This document shows positions 55,148 to 64,000 of a DNA stretch of 64,000 bases, piece by piece (the stretch's first letter is position 1; the number at the start of each line of letters is the position of its first letter). The position numbers were made by a program, and so were the translations under genes. The DNA is from Craspedostauros australis (taxonomy: Eukaryota > Bacillariophyta > Bacillariophyceae > Mastogloiales > Achnanthaceae): NCBI GenBank assembly GCA_026770025.1, contig JAMXDE010000006.1, positions 558,001-622,000 of the forward strand, given 5' to 3'. A model generated the notes under the pieces. The model was given only the letters and a program-made list of their open reading frames with translations. It made no database searches and was not told where the DNA came from.

Positions 55148-58100
55148 TGCACGGCTGGGGGCAGGCGAAGCATCGTCAACCACCCCCGCAAGCCAAATGG
55201 ATGCAACCCCGGAGGGGACGCGCCAGGATGGGCAAAACCTCCAGGACAAGCATTGGGGAGACTCCACGGCGACAAAGGGCCACTCGATACTGAGAATAGC
55301 AGCCCTAAACGTGGGATGCCTCCAAAGCGAGTCCAACCATTGGAAAAACCGAGACATGTGGCAATGGATTAAGCAGATGAAGATTGACGTAACACTCCTG
55401 TCGGAAATCGGCATCAACTGGTCGAAGATGGGAGGAACCACGTCTTGGAGCACAGCAGCGAAGCAACACGTGCACACCGAAAGACATGCCCTCTCCTACA
55501 ATGAGCACGAACAATACGGGAGTCGACGACAGTGGGGAGGCACAGCATGCACGACTACGGGACTCTCATCAGGCAGGGTCATGGCGCAAGAGACAGATCC
55601 AAAGCGATTGGGCAGATGGGCCAGCCTCACCATGAGAGGGAAGAAAGGCACAACAGTGCGAATGGTCAGCGTCTATGTCCCATCGAAAGGCGGGAAAAGC
55701 GCAGGCACGGTGTACAACCAGCAAGCATCGTGGCTGGAATCACAAGGCAACACCACACCACCAATCAAGCAACTCATACAGGACCTAGAGGAGGCTCTGC
55801 AAGAATGGAGAAGCGCAGGAGAGACAATCGTGATCGGCGGCGATATCAACATGCAGGTCGACAGGTCTCAAATGGCCGAGATGATGAAGCGCCAGGGCAT
55901 GCGGGAGGCCATATTGAGCCGACACCCCAACGCTCCAGGCATATCTACCAACATCCGGGCGCAATCAGATCGGGTCATAGACGGCCTATGGGTGTCAAAG
56001 TCACTGAGCATCATAAGGGCAGGCTACAGCGCATTTGGACCGTGGGATCACCGCACCGCATGGGTGGAGGTCACATCGGAGTCCATCTTCGGCACGCAAA
56101 GCAAGCCCACACCAACATTCAGCGGTCGCAGAGTGCAGCTCAACCGGCCCAACACGGTGTCTCGCTACCAGGAGCAGCTACGCAAGCAATACCAAGCCAA
56201 ACAAATAGGGCTGAGAGTGCAACGTCTACGGCAGGCGACAGTCGCAGGCGAGCGTCTCACAGAGGAGCAAATCGCGGAGGCCGAATCAATCGATGCAGAC
56301 AGGACACACATGATGCTGAATGCTGAGAAAAGAGCGCGGCGAATATTCCTGGGAAATGTCCCATTCTCTCCCGAGATAAAGCGCAAAGCAATGGAGAAGC
56401 AATTCTGGGATCTGGCGTGGAAGAAACGTCAAGGGAAAACCGTGAGCTCCAGGTGGTACAACCGGGCCAAAAAGAAGGCAAACCTGAGCATACGCACCGC
56501 GACACTATCCACGGAAGAAATACAAGAGCGGCATAAGCGAGCACACCAGCTCTGGAAGAACGCCAAACGCAACGCGGCGGAATACCGGAAAACATTTCTG
56601 GAAGAAAGGGCCGAAGAAGTAGCTCGCGCAGGAAAGACAACAGTGGCCGCGGCGCTGTCCAACATCGTCCAACGAGAGGAGGTGGTGCAAACGTTCCAGG
56701 CCATCCGCAGAGTGACAGGCAGCTACGACGCCAACGGCAAGGTGGCACTGGTCATCGCAACGAACGAGAATGGCGAGGAAGAAGTTTATGACACCGAGCA
56801 GGCCGTGATAAAGCAGTGTATGAAGGCCAACGAAGCCAAATACAGGCAGGCCTACATAACACCGCTGCAAGCACGGAGATTCGAGCAGGACGTACAACAG
56901 CACGGGGCAACACGGGCCCGCCAGCAGCACCAGCACCAGCTTGGCCTGTATGACAACATGCTGATGGATCAGCTTCTGTCCGGTCATCCCGTCCCATGGC
57001 CAGCCGAATTTCAACGCATCACCGTGGAGAGCCACCAGGCATTGTGGTCCAAAGCCCGCGAGCGCACCACGTCGGGGCCGTCTGGACTGCACTTCGGCCT
57101 CTGGAAGGCCAATGCGAAGGATGATCAACTGGCTGAAGTGGACGCAGCAATGAGAGAGATTTCTCTCCGAACTGGGTACAACTTGCAAAGGTGGTTACGG
57201 TGTGAGGATGTAACGCTGCTCAAAGAGCCCGGAAACTACAGGGTGACACGATTCCGAACCATAAGCTTGGTGGAAGGAGATTTCAATGCAAACCTAAAAT
57301 GGGTGGGCAAGATCATGATGCAACACGCGGAGCAACACGACATGCTGCCAGAGGAGCAATACGGCAGCCGGAAACAGCGAAGTGCGGCGGAAGTCAGCCT
57401 CAACAATCGCATGATCGATGATATCGTCCGTATTACGGGAGCCACTAGCGCCATATGCTCCAACGATGCTAAGAGTTGCTACGACAGAATGGCACACAAC
57501 CCACTACGGATGAGTATGAGTCGAATCGGAGTCCCGCCATGGATCAGCCACAGCGTGACCGACGCGGTTGAAGGCATGAAACATCATGTACTCACGAGCT
57601 TTGGGCGATCGCTGCGAACGTATCCCACCAAAGGAACCAAGCTGCAGGGGTTGCTCCAAGGACTCGGAATATCCCCCGCCGGATGGGTTGCGATGAGTTC
57701 CCCGCTCATGCAGGCCATGCAACGGCAAGGATATGGTTTCAGGACCACTAGTCCGATCTCCAGAACCACAACACGACTGGTATGTTTTTCCTTCGTCGAC
57801 GACACAGATTTGATCCACTCAGTTCGAAACGACGCATCTGATCCAAATGCATGCATTGCAGAGGTCCAAGCAGTGGTGGACTCATGGGAGGGTATGCTCC
57901 GGGCGACCGGGGGAGCTCTCGAACCGAGGAAAAGCTACTGGTATCTAATGGCATTCAGTTGGGACGGAGAGCGATGGCGTTACAAAACAGTGGAGGAGCA
58001 GCCAGGCGAGATCAGCATCAGACAACCAGACAGCAACGACAAATCACAACTACAACGGCTGCATGTCGACCAGGCCCGAAAGGCACTGGGGGTCATGGTT

Positions 58101-60770
58101 AGGCACGATGGCAACCAAGAGAGTAACGAGGCGTACTACGTCGGTAAAGCACAACAATGGGCAGACAAAATGCGGCGAGGGAAGCTACTGCGCATGCACG
58201 CGTGGATCGCGATGAAGGCGACCATATGGAAAACGATCGAATATCCCCTGCTGAGTTCCACCTTCTCCAAGGCGGCAGCGGAGCGCATCATGCGGCCAAT
58301 ACTCCAAGCTGCGCTACCCGCATCTGGCATACAGCGCAACGTCTCCAGGGCACTGGTGTTCGGGGCGCCACAAGGTTTCGGTCTTGGAGTGCCGCATCTA
58401 TACAATGTGCAAACAGTTCGACACATCGAGGCCATCGTTCGGCACTGGAAGACGCCCTCGCTCACTGGGAGGCTGCTACGAACGCAGGTCGAGATCCTCA
58501 CACTCCAGGTAGGAATTCCTAGAGTGATGGAGATGGATTTCGACAAATGGGGCTTGCTCGCCGAGGAGTCCTGGATGAAGTCGGTGTGGGGCGAAGCTCA
58601 TGAGGCGGCAATCCAGATACGGTACGAGACACCCATCGTCACACCGCCACGTCAGCACGACGTTCCGGTTATGGATCTCGTGATGAAGCTGGGGCTGCCC
58701 AAGTCGACGTTACGAGCAGTGAACTTGTGCAGGCAAAAGAAACAGGTTTTTTGGCTGTCAGACATTGTAAATGCAACAGGCGATGCCCTGGTCCCCAATG
58801 TGCTCGAGCCCGAGCCAACGCAACTCAGACAATCGGTAATGAAGTGGCCAGCGATGGGTGCTGTAAGTTCGGCGAGGTGGCGACAGTGGAGACAGGTGAT
58901 CAGCCAGTGCTTCTCGGCATCTCGAACACGTGCCATCAAGTTGGAGCGACCTCTGGGAAGTTGGAGGGAGTTCTCGTCGATGAGGCCCTTGGTCTTTCGA
59001 AATGTCCGTGAGGATCGGCTATTCCATTCTTTGCTACCCGATCAACACTTTCGCAGGATACCCAGACGCCGAAGGCAGCGACAGTATGAAACAGCTGAAG
59101 GCGCCATAAGTCCAGGCCAGGAGGTGGTCGATGGGTACCAATCCCAGGGAAGAATAATGGTCATCGACTCGGGTCCAGGACTTCCGCCAGACACTCCTCC
59201 AGTGACGCAGCTCGATACCCTCATCAACGCAATGCCGCCGTCCAAATCATGGGCAGTGTATGTTCATGACATGGTGGGTGAAGTCGATACTGTCGCCCAC
59301 TCGCTGCGATGCGGTACACTCAAGGCGTGCAGCGACGGGTCCGTAGCAGACGGGTGTGGAGCAGCGGGTGCAGTCATTCATGCCAGCCACCAAGGAGAAG
59401 AAACCAGGCTATGGCTCGCCAACAGGACCCCAGCGACAAATGAGATCATGCAATCCCACCGGGCGGAGCTCGCTGGAATCTACGGAGTGCTCGTGCTTGT
59501 CGAAGTCATCTGCGAAGCATGCAATGTGACGCAGGGCTCGATGACTCTGGGATGTGACAATCTCAGTGCGTTGAAGGCGATCGACGGCGAATGGCATCTG
59601 TCCCCGCGATCCACCGACGCGGATCTGCAGAGGGCGGTTCGAAGCCTCAGCCAGGGTCTTCCAATTGCAGTCACAGGGAAGCATGTCAAAGGGCACCAGG
59701 ATGACGCAGCGGAATGGACAACTCTCGACGATTGGGCGAAGCTCAATATTGAGGCCGACAAACTGGCGGGCTCGGCTCGCGTGTCTCTTCCGGAGGCGTG
59801 CGTCTATGCCGGAGCTATCTACGGAGAGCGGGTGTCCATCCACAGCAGGTGCAAATTGACAACGATTCGGTATGACAGCATCTTTGGACGATCCACTGCT
59901 GGTGCGGCGATCGAGGTCCTGACAGCGCGGAAAGTAGTCGACCAAGGGGAGCCAGTCCATTGGAGCGCGGTCGCAGGAGGCCTCCGGTCTCTCGATCACA
60001 CCAAACGCATTCTCACTTTCAAGCTAGTGACAGGAGAGGCAGCGACAGGCCAACGCATGAAGCAGTGGGGCCTGCGCGACTCCGATAAGTGTCCCAATTG
60101 TGGGGAACCGGAGAGCAGCGCGCATTTCTGGGAATGCAAAGATCCCGTCAGAGTCCAAGCGGCCAGCCGACACGTCAAGGATATCCGGAGTTGGATGCAG
60201 CGATACCCCACCAGCCCAGGGGTCACGCAAGCCATAATCTCGGCACTTCGCAGTCAAATCAGCGGCACAGTCTTGCTGCAGCCAACGGACATGAGCGCTG
60301 GAATGAGATCTGCCACTCAGAGTCAGGCAGCAGTGGGACGCATGGCCCTTCGGAAGGGTTTCCTGTCCGCAGAATGGCACGCACTGCAGGAGGCCTTTCT
60401 GAAGCAACAGGAAACAAGAAAGACGGCCAAAAAGTGGTCCATACAATTGGTGCGGCGCATATGGAAAATAGCATGGGAACAATGGCAGGTGCGCAACGAC
60501 GCATTATTCCATCAGGACGACTCGGCCGACGCTGAAATGGAGCAAGCGCTGCGAACACGCGTAGCTTCAATCCGGCAGCGCCTCGAGGAGTCCCCGACCA
60601 GCCACCACAGAATCATCGACACCACCCCCGGAGAGGGCGCGTCGGTACCGCAAATCGCTGTATGGCTTGAGCAAGCTGCTCGGCTGCTTGGCGAACCAGC
60701 TGCCCACGGCACGCTGAGTCGCTGGCTACGGTACAAACAGCAAGTTCAACCATCCCAACCAAACGTTTAG
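55140..60770 (+). CDS. LINE ORF2: AP endonuclease, reverse transcriptase, RNase H, CCHC
   Basis: 1876 residues. The endonuclease domain starts at LRIAALNVGCL (about 51), with GDINMQV (~234), SDRVID (~276) and WDHRTAW (~301). Reverse transcriptase contains YRVTRFRTISLVEGDFN, the first catalytic Asp in NDAKSCYDRM (~775), GLLQGLGISPAGW, and the FVDD box (~885). RNase H H1 has Asp in CSDGSVADG (~1398), Glu in HRAELAGIYG, Asp in CDNLSAL, and Asp in NIEADKLAG (~1535). A CX2CX7HX3C knuckle CPNCGEPESSAHFWEC follows at ~1650, then a basic helical tail. All four catalytic carboxylates of RNase H and both RT Asp are present, so the enzyme looks competent. Start ATG at 55140 overlaps ORF1 by 8 nt. Confidence 0.96.
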   Translation: MNNARLGAGEASSTTPASQMDATPEGTRQDGQNLQDKHWGDSTATKGHSILRIAALNVGCLQSESNHWKNRDMWQWIKQMKIDVTLLSEIGINWSKMGGTTSWSTAAKQHVHTERHALSYNEHEQYGSRRQWGGTACTTTGLSSGRVMAQETDPKRLGRWASLTMRGKKGTTVRMVSVYVPSKGGKSAGTVYNQQASWLESQGNTTPPIKQLIQDLEEALQEWRSAGETIVIGGDINMQVDRSQMAEMMKRQGMREAILSRHPNAPGISTNIRAQSDRVIDGLWVSKSLSIIRAGYSAFGPWDHRTAWVEVTSESIFGTQSKPTPTFSGRRVQLNRPNTVSRYQEQLRKQYQAKQIGLRVQRLRQATVAGERLTEEQIAEAESIDADRTHMMLNAEKRARRIFLGNVPFSPEIKRKAMEKQFWDLAWKKRQGKTVSSRWYNRAKKKANLSIRTATLSTEEIQERHKRAHQLWKNAKRNAAEYRKTFLEERAEEVARAGKTTVAAALSNIVQREEVVQTFQAIRRVTGSYDANGKVALVIATNENGEEEVYDTEQAVIKQCMKANEAKYRQAYITPLQARRFEQDVQQHGATRARQQHQHQLGLYDNMLMDQLLSGHPVPWPAEFQRITVESHQALWSKARERTTSGPSGLHFGLWKANAKDDQLAEVDAAMREISLRTGYNLQRWLRCEDVTLLKEPGNYRVTRFRTISLVEGDFNANLKWVGKIMMQHAEQHDMLPEEQYGSRKQRSAAEVSLNNRMIDDIVRITGATSAICSNDAKSCYDRMAHNPLRMSMSRIGVPPWISHSVTDAVEGMKHHVLTSFGRSLRTYPTKGTKLQGLLQGLGISPAGWVAMSSPLMQAMQRQGYGFRTTSPISRTTTRLVCFSFVDDTDLIHSVRNDASDPNACIAEVQAVVDSWEGMLRATGGALEPRKSYWYLMAFSWDGERWRYKTVEEQPGEISIRQPDSNDKSQLQRLHVDQARKALGVMVRHDGNQESNEAYYVGKAQQWADKMRRGKLLRMHAWIAMKATIWKTIEYPLLSSTFSKAAAERIMRPILQAALPASGIQRNVSRALVFGAPQGFGLGVPHLYNVQTVRHIEAIVRHWKTPSLTGRLLRTQVEILTLQVGIPRVMEMDFDKWGLLAEESWMKSVWGEAHEAAIQIRYETPIVTPPRQHDVPVMDLVMKLGLPKSTLRAVNLCRQKKQVFWLSDIVNATGDALVPNVLEPEPTQLRQSVMKWPAMGAVSSARWRQWRQVISQCFSASRTRAIKLERPLGSWREFSSMRPLVFRNVREDRLFHSLLPDQHFRRIPRRRRQRQYETAEGAISPGQEVVDGYQSQGRIMVIDSGPGLPPDTPPVTQLDTLINAMPPSKSWAVYVHDMVGEVDTVAHSLRCGTLKACSDGSVADGCGAAGAVIHASHQGEETRLWLANRTPATNEIMQSHRAELAGIYGVLVLVEVICEACNVTQGSMTLGCDNLSALKAIDGEWHLSPRSTDADLQRAVRSLSQGLPIAVTGKHVKGHQDDAAEWTTLDDWAKLNIEADKLAGSARVSLPEACVYAGAIYGERVSIHSRCKLTTIRYDSIFGRSTAGAAIEVLTARKVVDQGEPVHWSAVAGGLRSLDHTKRILTFKLVTGEAATGQRMKQWGLRDSDKCPNCGEPESSAHFWECKDPVRVQAASRHVKDIRSWMQRYPTSPGVTQAIISALRSQISGTVLLQPTDMSAGMRSATQSQAAVGRMALRKGFLSAEWHALQEAFLKQQETRKTAKKWSIQLVRRIWKIAWEQWQVRNDALFHQDDSADAEMEQALRTRVASIRQRLEESPTSHHRIIDTTPGEGASVPQIAVWLEQAARLLGEPAAHGTLSRWLRYKQQVQPSQPNV

Positions 60771-60839
60771 CGGCGGCGGAGCCACCTCCTCACTGGGGTC
60801 CACATACATATACACACAGCAACGCCGAGTCCGTGCTCT

Positions 60840-60891
60840 CTTCCCGCCTAGCGGGAAGATTAAAGGAGGCGGAGAAAAGCGCCTACGGCGC
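60840..60891 (+). other. two consecutive hairpins in LINE 3' UTR
   Basis: CTTCCCGC-CTA-GCGGGAAG (60840-60858) and GCGCC-TAC-GGCGC (60879-60891) are perfect stems with 3-nt loops, close to the 3' tail. Such structures can be recognised by the element's own reverse transcriptase. Confidence 0.75.
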
Positions 60892-60934
60892 AGATGCCAC
60901 AGTGGTAATCTAATCCTTGCGTTATTTATTTATT

Positions 60935-60951
60935 TGATAGAACTAAGACAT
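60935..60951. repeat. target-site duplication, 3' copy
   Basis: Second copy of TGATAGAACTAAGACAT, directly after the TTATTTATTTATT tail of the LINE. Confidence 0.9.
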
Positions 60952-61046
60952 GAGTCATGTCGTAAGTCGAGATGGCCAGCGAAAAAGGGTTTGAAAAAAA
61001 ACGGCTTCTCATAAAGCGTATTTGGGCGAGTCCGTTGAGTCGCCGC

Positions 61047-61159
61047 TTGCGTCCGGACGCAAATTGGCCCAATTTGCGTGGGGACGCAAACTGAGCGTCC
61101 AATTTGCGTCCGGACGCAAGCTACGTAGGCCAGTACCAGGCCAAAATCATTATGGATAT
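61047..61159 (-). mobile_element. right terminal region, outer part
   Basis: Carries three 16-bp motif copies: TTGCGTCCGGACGCAA at 61047 and 61104, and TTGCGTGGGGACGCAA at 61074. CTACGTAG follows, and it ends at TCATTATGGATAT, the reverse complement of the left end ATATCCATAATGA. It was separated from 52012-52178 by the LINE insertion. Confidence 0.55.
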
Positions 61160-61785
61160 CGGTGCTTCTCTATCTCCGTTACTCCAGCGATCGGGGGTAT
61201 TTGCAGATGCGGATTGTGACATCACCATCTTCTTCATCATCGTTGTCGGACTCACTTCCAGGGGGAGGTCAGTTCGTGCCATCGGTGTGCTCGAATGAGA
61301 CCGTCAGCTGTCACGAAGCTTCAGTTCAGCGACAGTCCGCCGGACGTGGCCCAGGGGAACACGGTAATTTGTCCACTCACGACTCCACGAGCTCGTGATT
61401 GAGCTGAATCGAGTCGTGCTTTATGACGTAGTTCCCGTCAAGCGCTGAAGTTGCGCGCCGGGCGTGCCTGATCCCCGTTCTCGCCCGATCCTCAATCTCG
61501 CGCTTGGTTAGTTGTGAGGTTCGCTTGTGCAAACGAGTGTCATTTTCGTGTCGTTTGGCGAACGGGCGTGATGCCGAAAACAAGTTTCAGAGTACTGCGA
61601 CATGTTACATTGTGTCAATTCGGATAAATGTGTTCTTCATTTTTGGACAAGTCGCGATTTCGTGTCGCATACACATAATATGCTATCTATTTCGATTATG
61701 TTTGAAATGTCCTACCACCAATGAAAAATAGTGTGTACAAATATACGTAGCACAAGTACCAAGTTTGGCTTTGTTTGAGTTTGTG
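61160..61785. other. no gene recognised
   Basis: About 0.6 kb outside the putative right end; short frames only. Confidence 0.45.
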
Positions 61786-61915
61786 TGTCGGGGGACACAG
61801 GGGGGACAGAGGGGGGACACAGGGGTACACAGGGGGGACAGAGGGGGGACACAGGGGGGACACAGGGGGGACACAGGGGGGACACAGGGGGGACACAGGG
61901 GGGACATTTTGGATG
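61786..61915. repeat. GGGGGGACACA minisatellite
   Basis: About 12 units of GGGGGACACA/GGGGGGACAGA-type, 10-11 bp each, strongly G-rich on the plus strand. Cys/Pro frames on the minus strand are artefacts of the repeat. Confidence 0.95.
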
Positions 61916-62409
61916 TGATCCAACGGCGAAGTTCTGTCTTGTCGTGTTGCTTGGGTTTCGTTCCACAGAAGCCATTCGTCGCGCATCTGTGCGCATGGCA
62001 AACAGCAACCACGATAATGGCGAATGAATCTGCCTGTGTTTACAATACTTAGTGGCACAAAACGTCCGAATGTCTATGCGACATCCCATGGACACAAAGG
62101 CTTTGCATCAACTTTCAAGGCTAGTACATAATGTAGATCACCTGTACTACACAGAAAAAGTACAAGCCACATCATACATGTTTGTCATAGTCTTCACAGC
62201 ATGCATTTAATTAATCCATAAAATATAGTATCTAATGAAGGCAATAAGTGCCTGATTTAGTTGTAGATATGTGCATCATCCATCTGTTGGCTCCAATTCC
62301 TTGCGTTGTGGGTCGTATTCTGACCAAACCTTCATTGGAAAGGATAAATATCCTACATTATAACAAGATCAGCGCATTGAGGGCATTCCAATGGGTATAA
62401 TACCAGCTT

Positions 62410-62990
62410 GCAAACATCTAGATCCATCTGGAAGAGACGCTGGTAACCAAATCTGTGAATCGTATGATACTGCACGGCACGCATCACACTGTACATTCTT
62501 CTTCATATCTATGCATTCCACAGACCGTTTGGAGCAATCCAACCATCCATATCACTCCAATCACACTCCAAAGAGTACATACATAGAGTGTGGAGTCCTA
62601 GATCCGTCAATGAGGGATCCAATTCTATGGATGCTAATATCACGCAATACTGCACAATAAGCATCACGGTAGACAACGTTCTAAGCATATGTCAACATAC
62701 AATGTTGGTATTTTTGCATTCAAACAAGCGTATCGCTTCGGATATACTCAAATGGGTGTGGTTGTGAAGTTTGAAGTCTTAGATCTGTCATGAAGGGATT
62801 GCTGTCTACAGATGCTGGTATGTCACAATGCTGAACGGTGATCATCGTGTTGTGCAGCGTTCTGAGAACATGTGCCTATGGCATGTCGACCATATTCCAA
62901 TCCAATGCTTTGATGACTCCGAACACACTCCATAGAGCACGGATATGCAGCTTGATGCTGTGAATGCATCAGGAAGGCGTATCGAGATGC
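62410..62990 (+). repeat. about three diverged ~180-bp tandem repeats
   Basis: CTAGATCCATCTGGAAGAGA (about 62419), CTAGATCCGTCAATGAGGGA (about 62598) and TTAGATCTGTCATGAAGGGA (about 62778) are spaced about 180 bp. Each is followed by GATGCT/GACGCT, AATACTGCAC-like and GCATCAC/GATCATC motifs. Confidence 0.65.
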
Positions 62991-63189
62991 GCTCAGGTGA
63001 TCCACGCGTCATGACACCGCCCAGTGCCACCTGCCATCACTATCCGTAGAATTGGATCACTTCCAAATGGATACACCATTTCAAACTTCATGGCTGTAGC
63101 TTTTGCAATCTACTTGGAGTGGTGCGGTTGATAGAATCTCTCAAGAAGGCCGGCCAAATCCATAGATAGGCAGAAGACTGTACAGCGCC

Positions 63190-64000
63190 ATGCCCACCGC
63201 ACAGGCCCGTCCCACGCAGAAATCCGTGATATCAGCATTCATAGAATTGGGTCCCTCCGTGACAGATCTAGGGCGGCAGCTCTATGCAATGGCTGACAGA
63301 ACAGTTGGACCGGGTCAGGAAGTGGTCAATGGGTATGAATACAGAGGGCGTATCATCGTCCCGAGCTCGGGGCTGGGACTGGCACAATCTGAGGTGCCAA
63401 GCTTGGAGTTTCCCGATCTGATTGGCCAGGTGTCGCAGACCAAATCTTGGGCAATCCAGGTTCATGATATCATAGGAGACATACTCACATTCACAGAAGC
63501 AATGTGATCTGGATTGCTCATGGAGTGCAGTGACGGTTTGGTCACAGCTTGTAGAGGCGCAGATGGCGCAGGCATACACGCCAAGCATGGTGACAAAGCA
63601 GCCAGGCTGTGGATAACCCACTGCACACTGGCCACCAACAAGGTCATGAAATCGCACCGAGTGGAGCTGGCAGGCATTTACGGGGTCCTCGTCATGCCAG
63701 AGGTGATATGCGAGGCATGCCAAGTCACCCAAAGCAAAGCTGTGCCAGAGTGCAATACCATGGGTGCTCTCAAGGATCTAGGCCGAGCTTGGAATTTATC
63801 CCCAGGGTCCGCAGATTCAGACCTGCAGAGAGCAGTCCATAATCAAAGTCATAAGCTCCCGATCGAGGTGCAAGGGCGGCACATAAAAGGGCACCAAGAC
63901 AGCAGCAGGGCGTGGGCAGAGCTAGACGACTGGGCCCACCTCAACGTGGAAGCAGATCGACTCGCAGGGGCAGTGTGCGCTTCCCTGTCAGAGGAGTGTA
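63190..64000 (+). pseudogene. decayed LINE ORF2 fragment (RNase H region), cut by window end
   Basis: A frame from 63190 matches the linker before RNase H of the intact LINE (VGPGQEVVNGYEYRGRIIV against ISPGQEVVDGYQSQGRIMV). It meets a stop at 63505-63507. The relation then continues: CSDGLVTACRGADGAG, SHRVELAGIYGVLV, CNTMGALKDLG and HLNVEADRLAG follow the same order as the intact copy. The match is clearly diverged. The third catalytic Asp appears changed (CNT for CDN). The 5' part of the element is not present upstream, which fits a truncated old copy. Confidence 0.88.

Larger units (their letters stand above)
52560..60934 (+). mobile_element. complete non-LTR (LINE) retrotransposon, 8.4 kb
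   Basis: Bounded by a 17-bp target-site duplication. It has a ~107-bp 5' leader, ORF1, an overlapping ORF2, a ~150-bp 3' untranslated region with two hairpins, and a short TTAT/TTTA tail. Both frames are intact, which points to a recent insertion. It sits inside the right terminal region of the putative DNA transposon and so is younger than it. An AP-endonuclease, RT, RNase H, CCHC order resembles the I/Jockey group; the clade is not proven. Confidence 0.93.

Noticed and set aside
61785..62058. Cys/Pro-rich minus-strand frames (CPPCVPPVS repeats)
   Set aside because: Translation of the G-rich minisatellite in all frames; not a protein.

Overview
This window is nuclear DNA of a eukaryote. Genes carry GT-AG introns of about 120 to 630 bp that join conserved protein families in frame. 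Genes lie on both strands as independent units, and there are retrotransposons, DNA transposons and much minisatellite sequence. A diatom, or at least a stramenopile, is the best fit. The grounds are the tandem-CCCH protein with its long conserved tail and the compact DDE_Tnp_4 (PIF/Harbinger-like) transposase, both of which resemble diatom proteins as I recall them. This assignment is inference, not proof.

Layout. 1-5.5 kb: two uncharacterised low-complexity protein genes on the minus strand (1249-2058 and 2818-5517). 5.9-9.9 kb: a non-coding block in which two 242-bp direct repeats enclose tandem arrays with 32/33-bp, 126-bp and 74-bp units. 11.1-12.2 kb: a spliced Harbinger-like transposase. 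15-38.9 kb: a gene-dense core. It holds a small conserved hypothetical gene, a WD40 protein divergent from DNA topoisomerase III, a Gln-rich coiled-coil protein, a WW-less Pin1-type parvulin divergent from a hydroxylysine-kinase-like phosphotransferase, a tropinone-reductase-like SDR divergent from a small ankyrin protein, and a tandem-CCCH RNA-binding protein whose second zinc finger is interrupted by an intron. All splice joins given here were worked out by reading phase.

39-61 kb is almost entirely mobile DNA. Related terminal regions lie in inverted orientation at 39.10-39.39 kb and at 52.0-52.2 plus 61.05-61.16 kb. Each carries three copies of a 16-bp (near-)palindrome. Between them lie a damaged gene of unknown function, degenerate telomere-like repeats, a 1214-residue transposase-like protein with a Cys-rich N-terminal region, and short tandem repeats. 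The right terminal region is split by a complete 8.4-kb non-LTR retrotransposon (ORF1, and ORF2 with AP endonuclease, RT, RNase H and CCHC) bounded by a 17-bp target-site duplication. I read the whole as a possible very large DNA transposon, not assigned by me to a known family, later hit by a LINE. 61.2-64 kb holds a G-rich minisatellite, about three diverged ~180-bp repeats, and a decayed relative of the LINE's RNase H region that runs off the window.

The core genes are housekeeping or regulatory: recombination intermediates (TOP3), proline isomerisation, mRNA control (CCCH) and small-molecule metabolism (SDR, kinase). They do not form an operon-like pathway. The unusual content is in the repetitive flanks.
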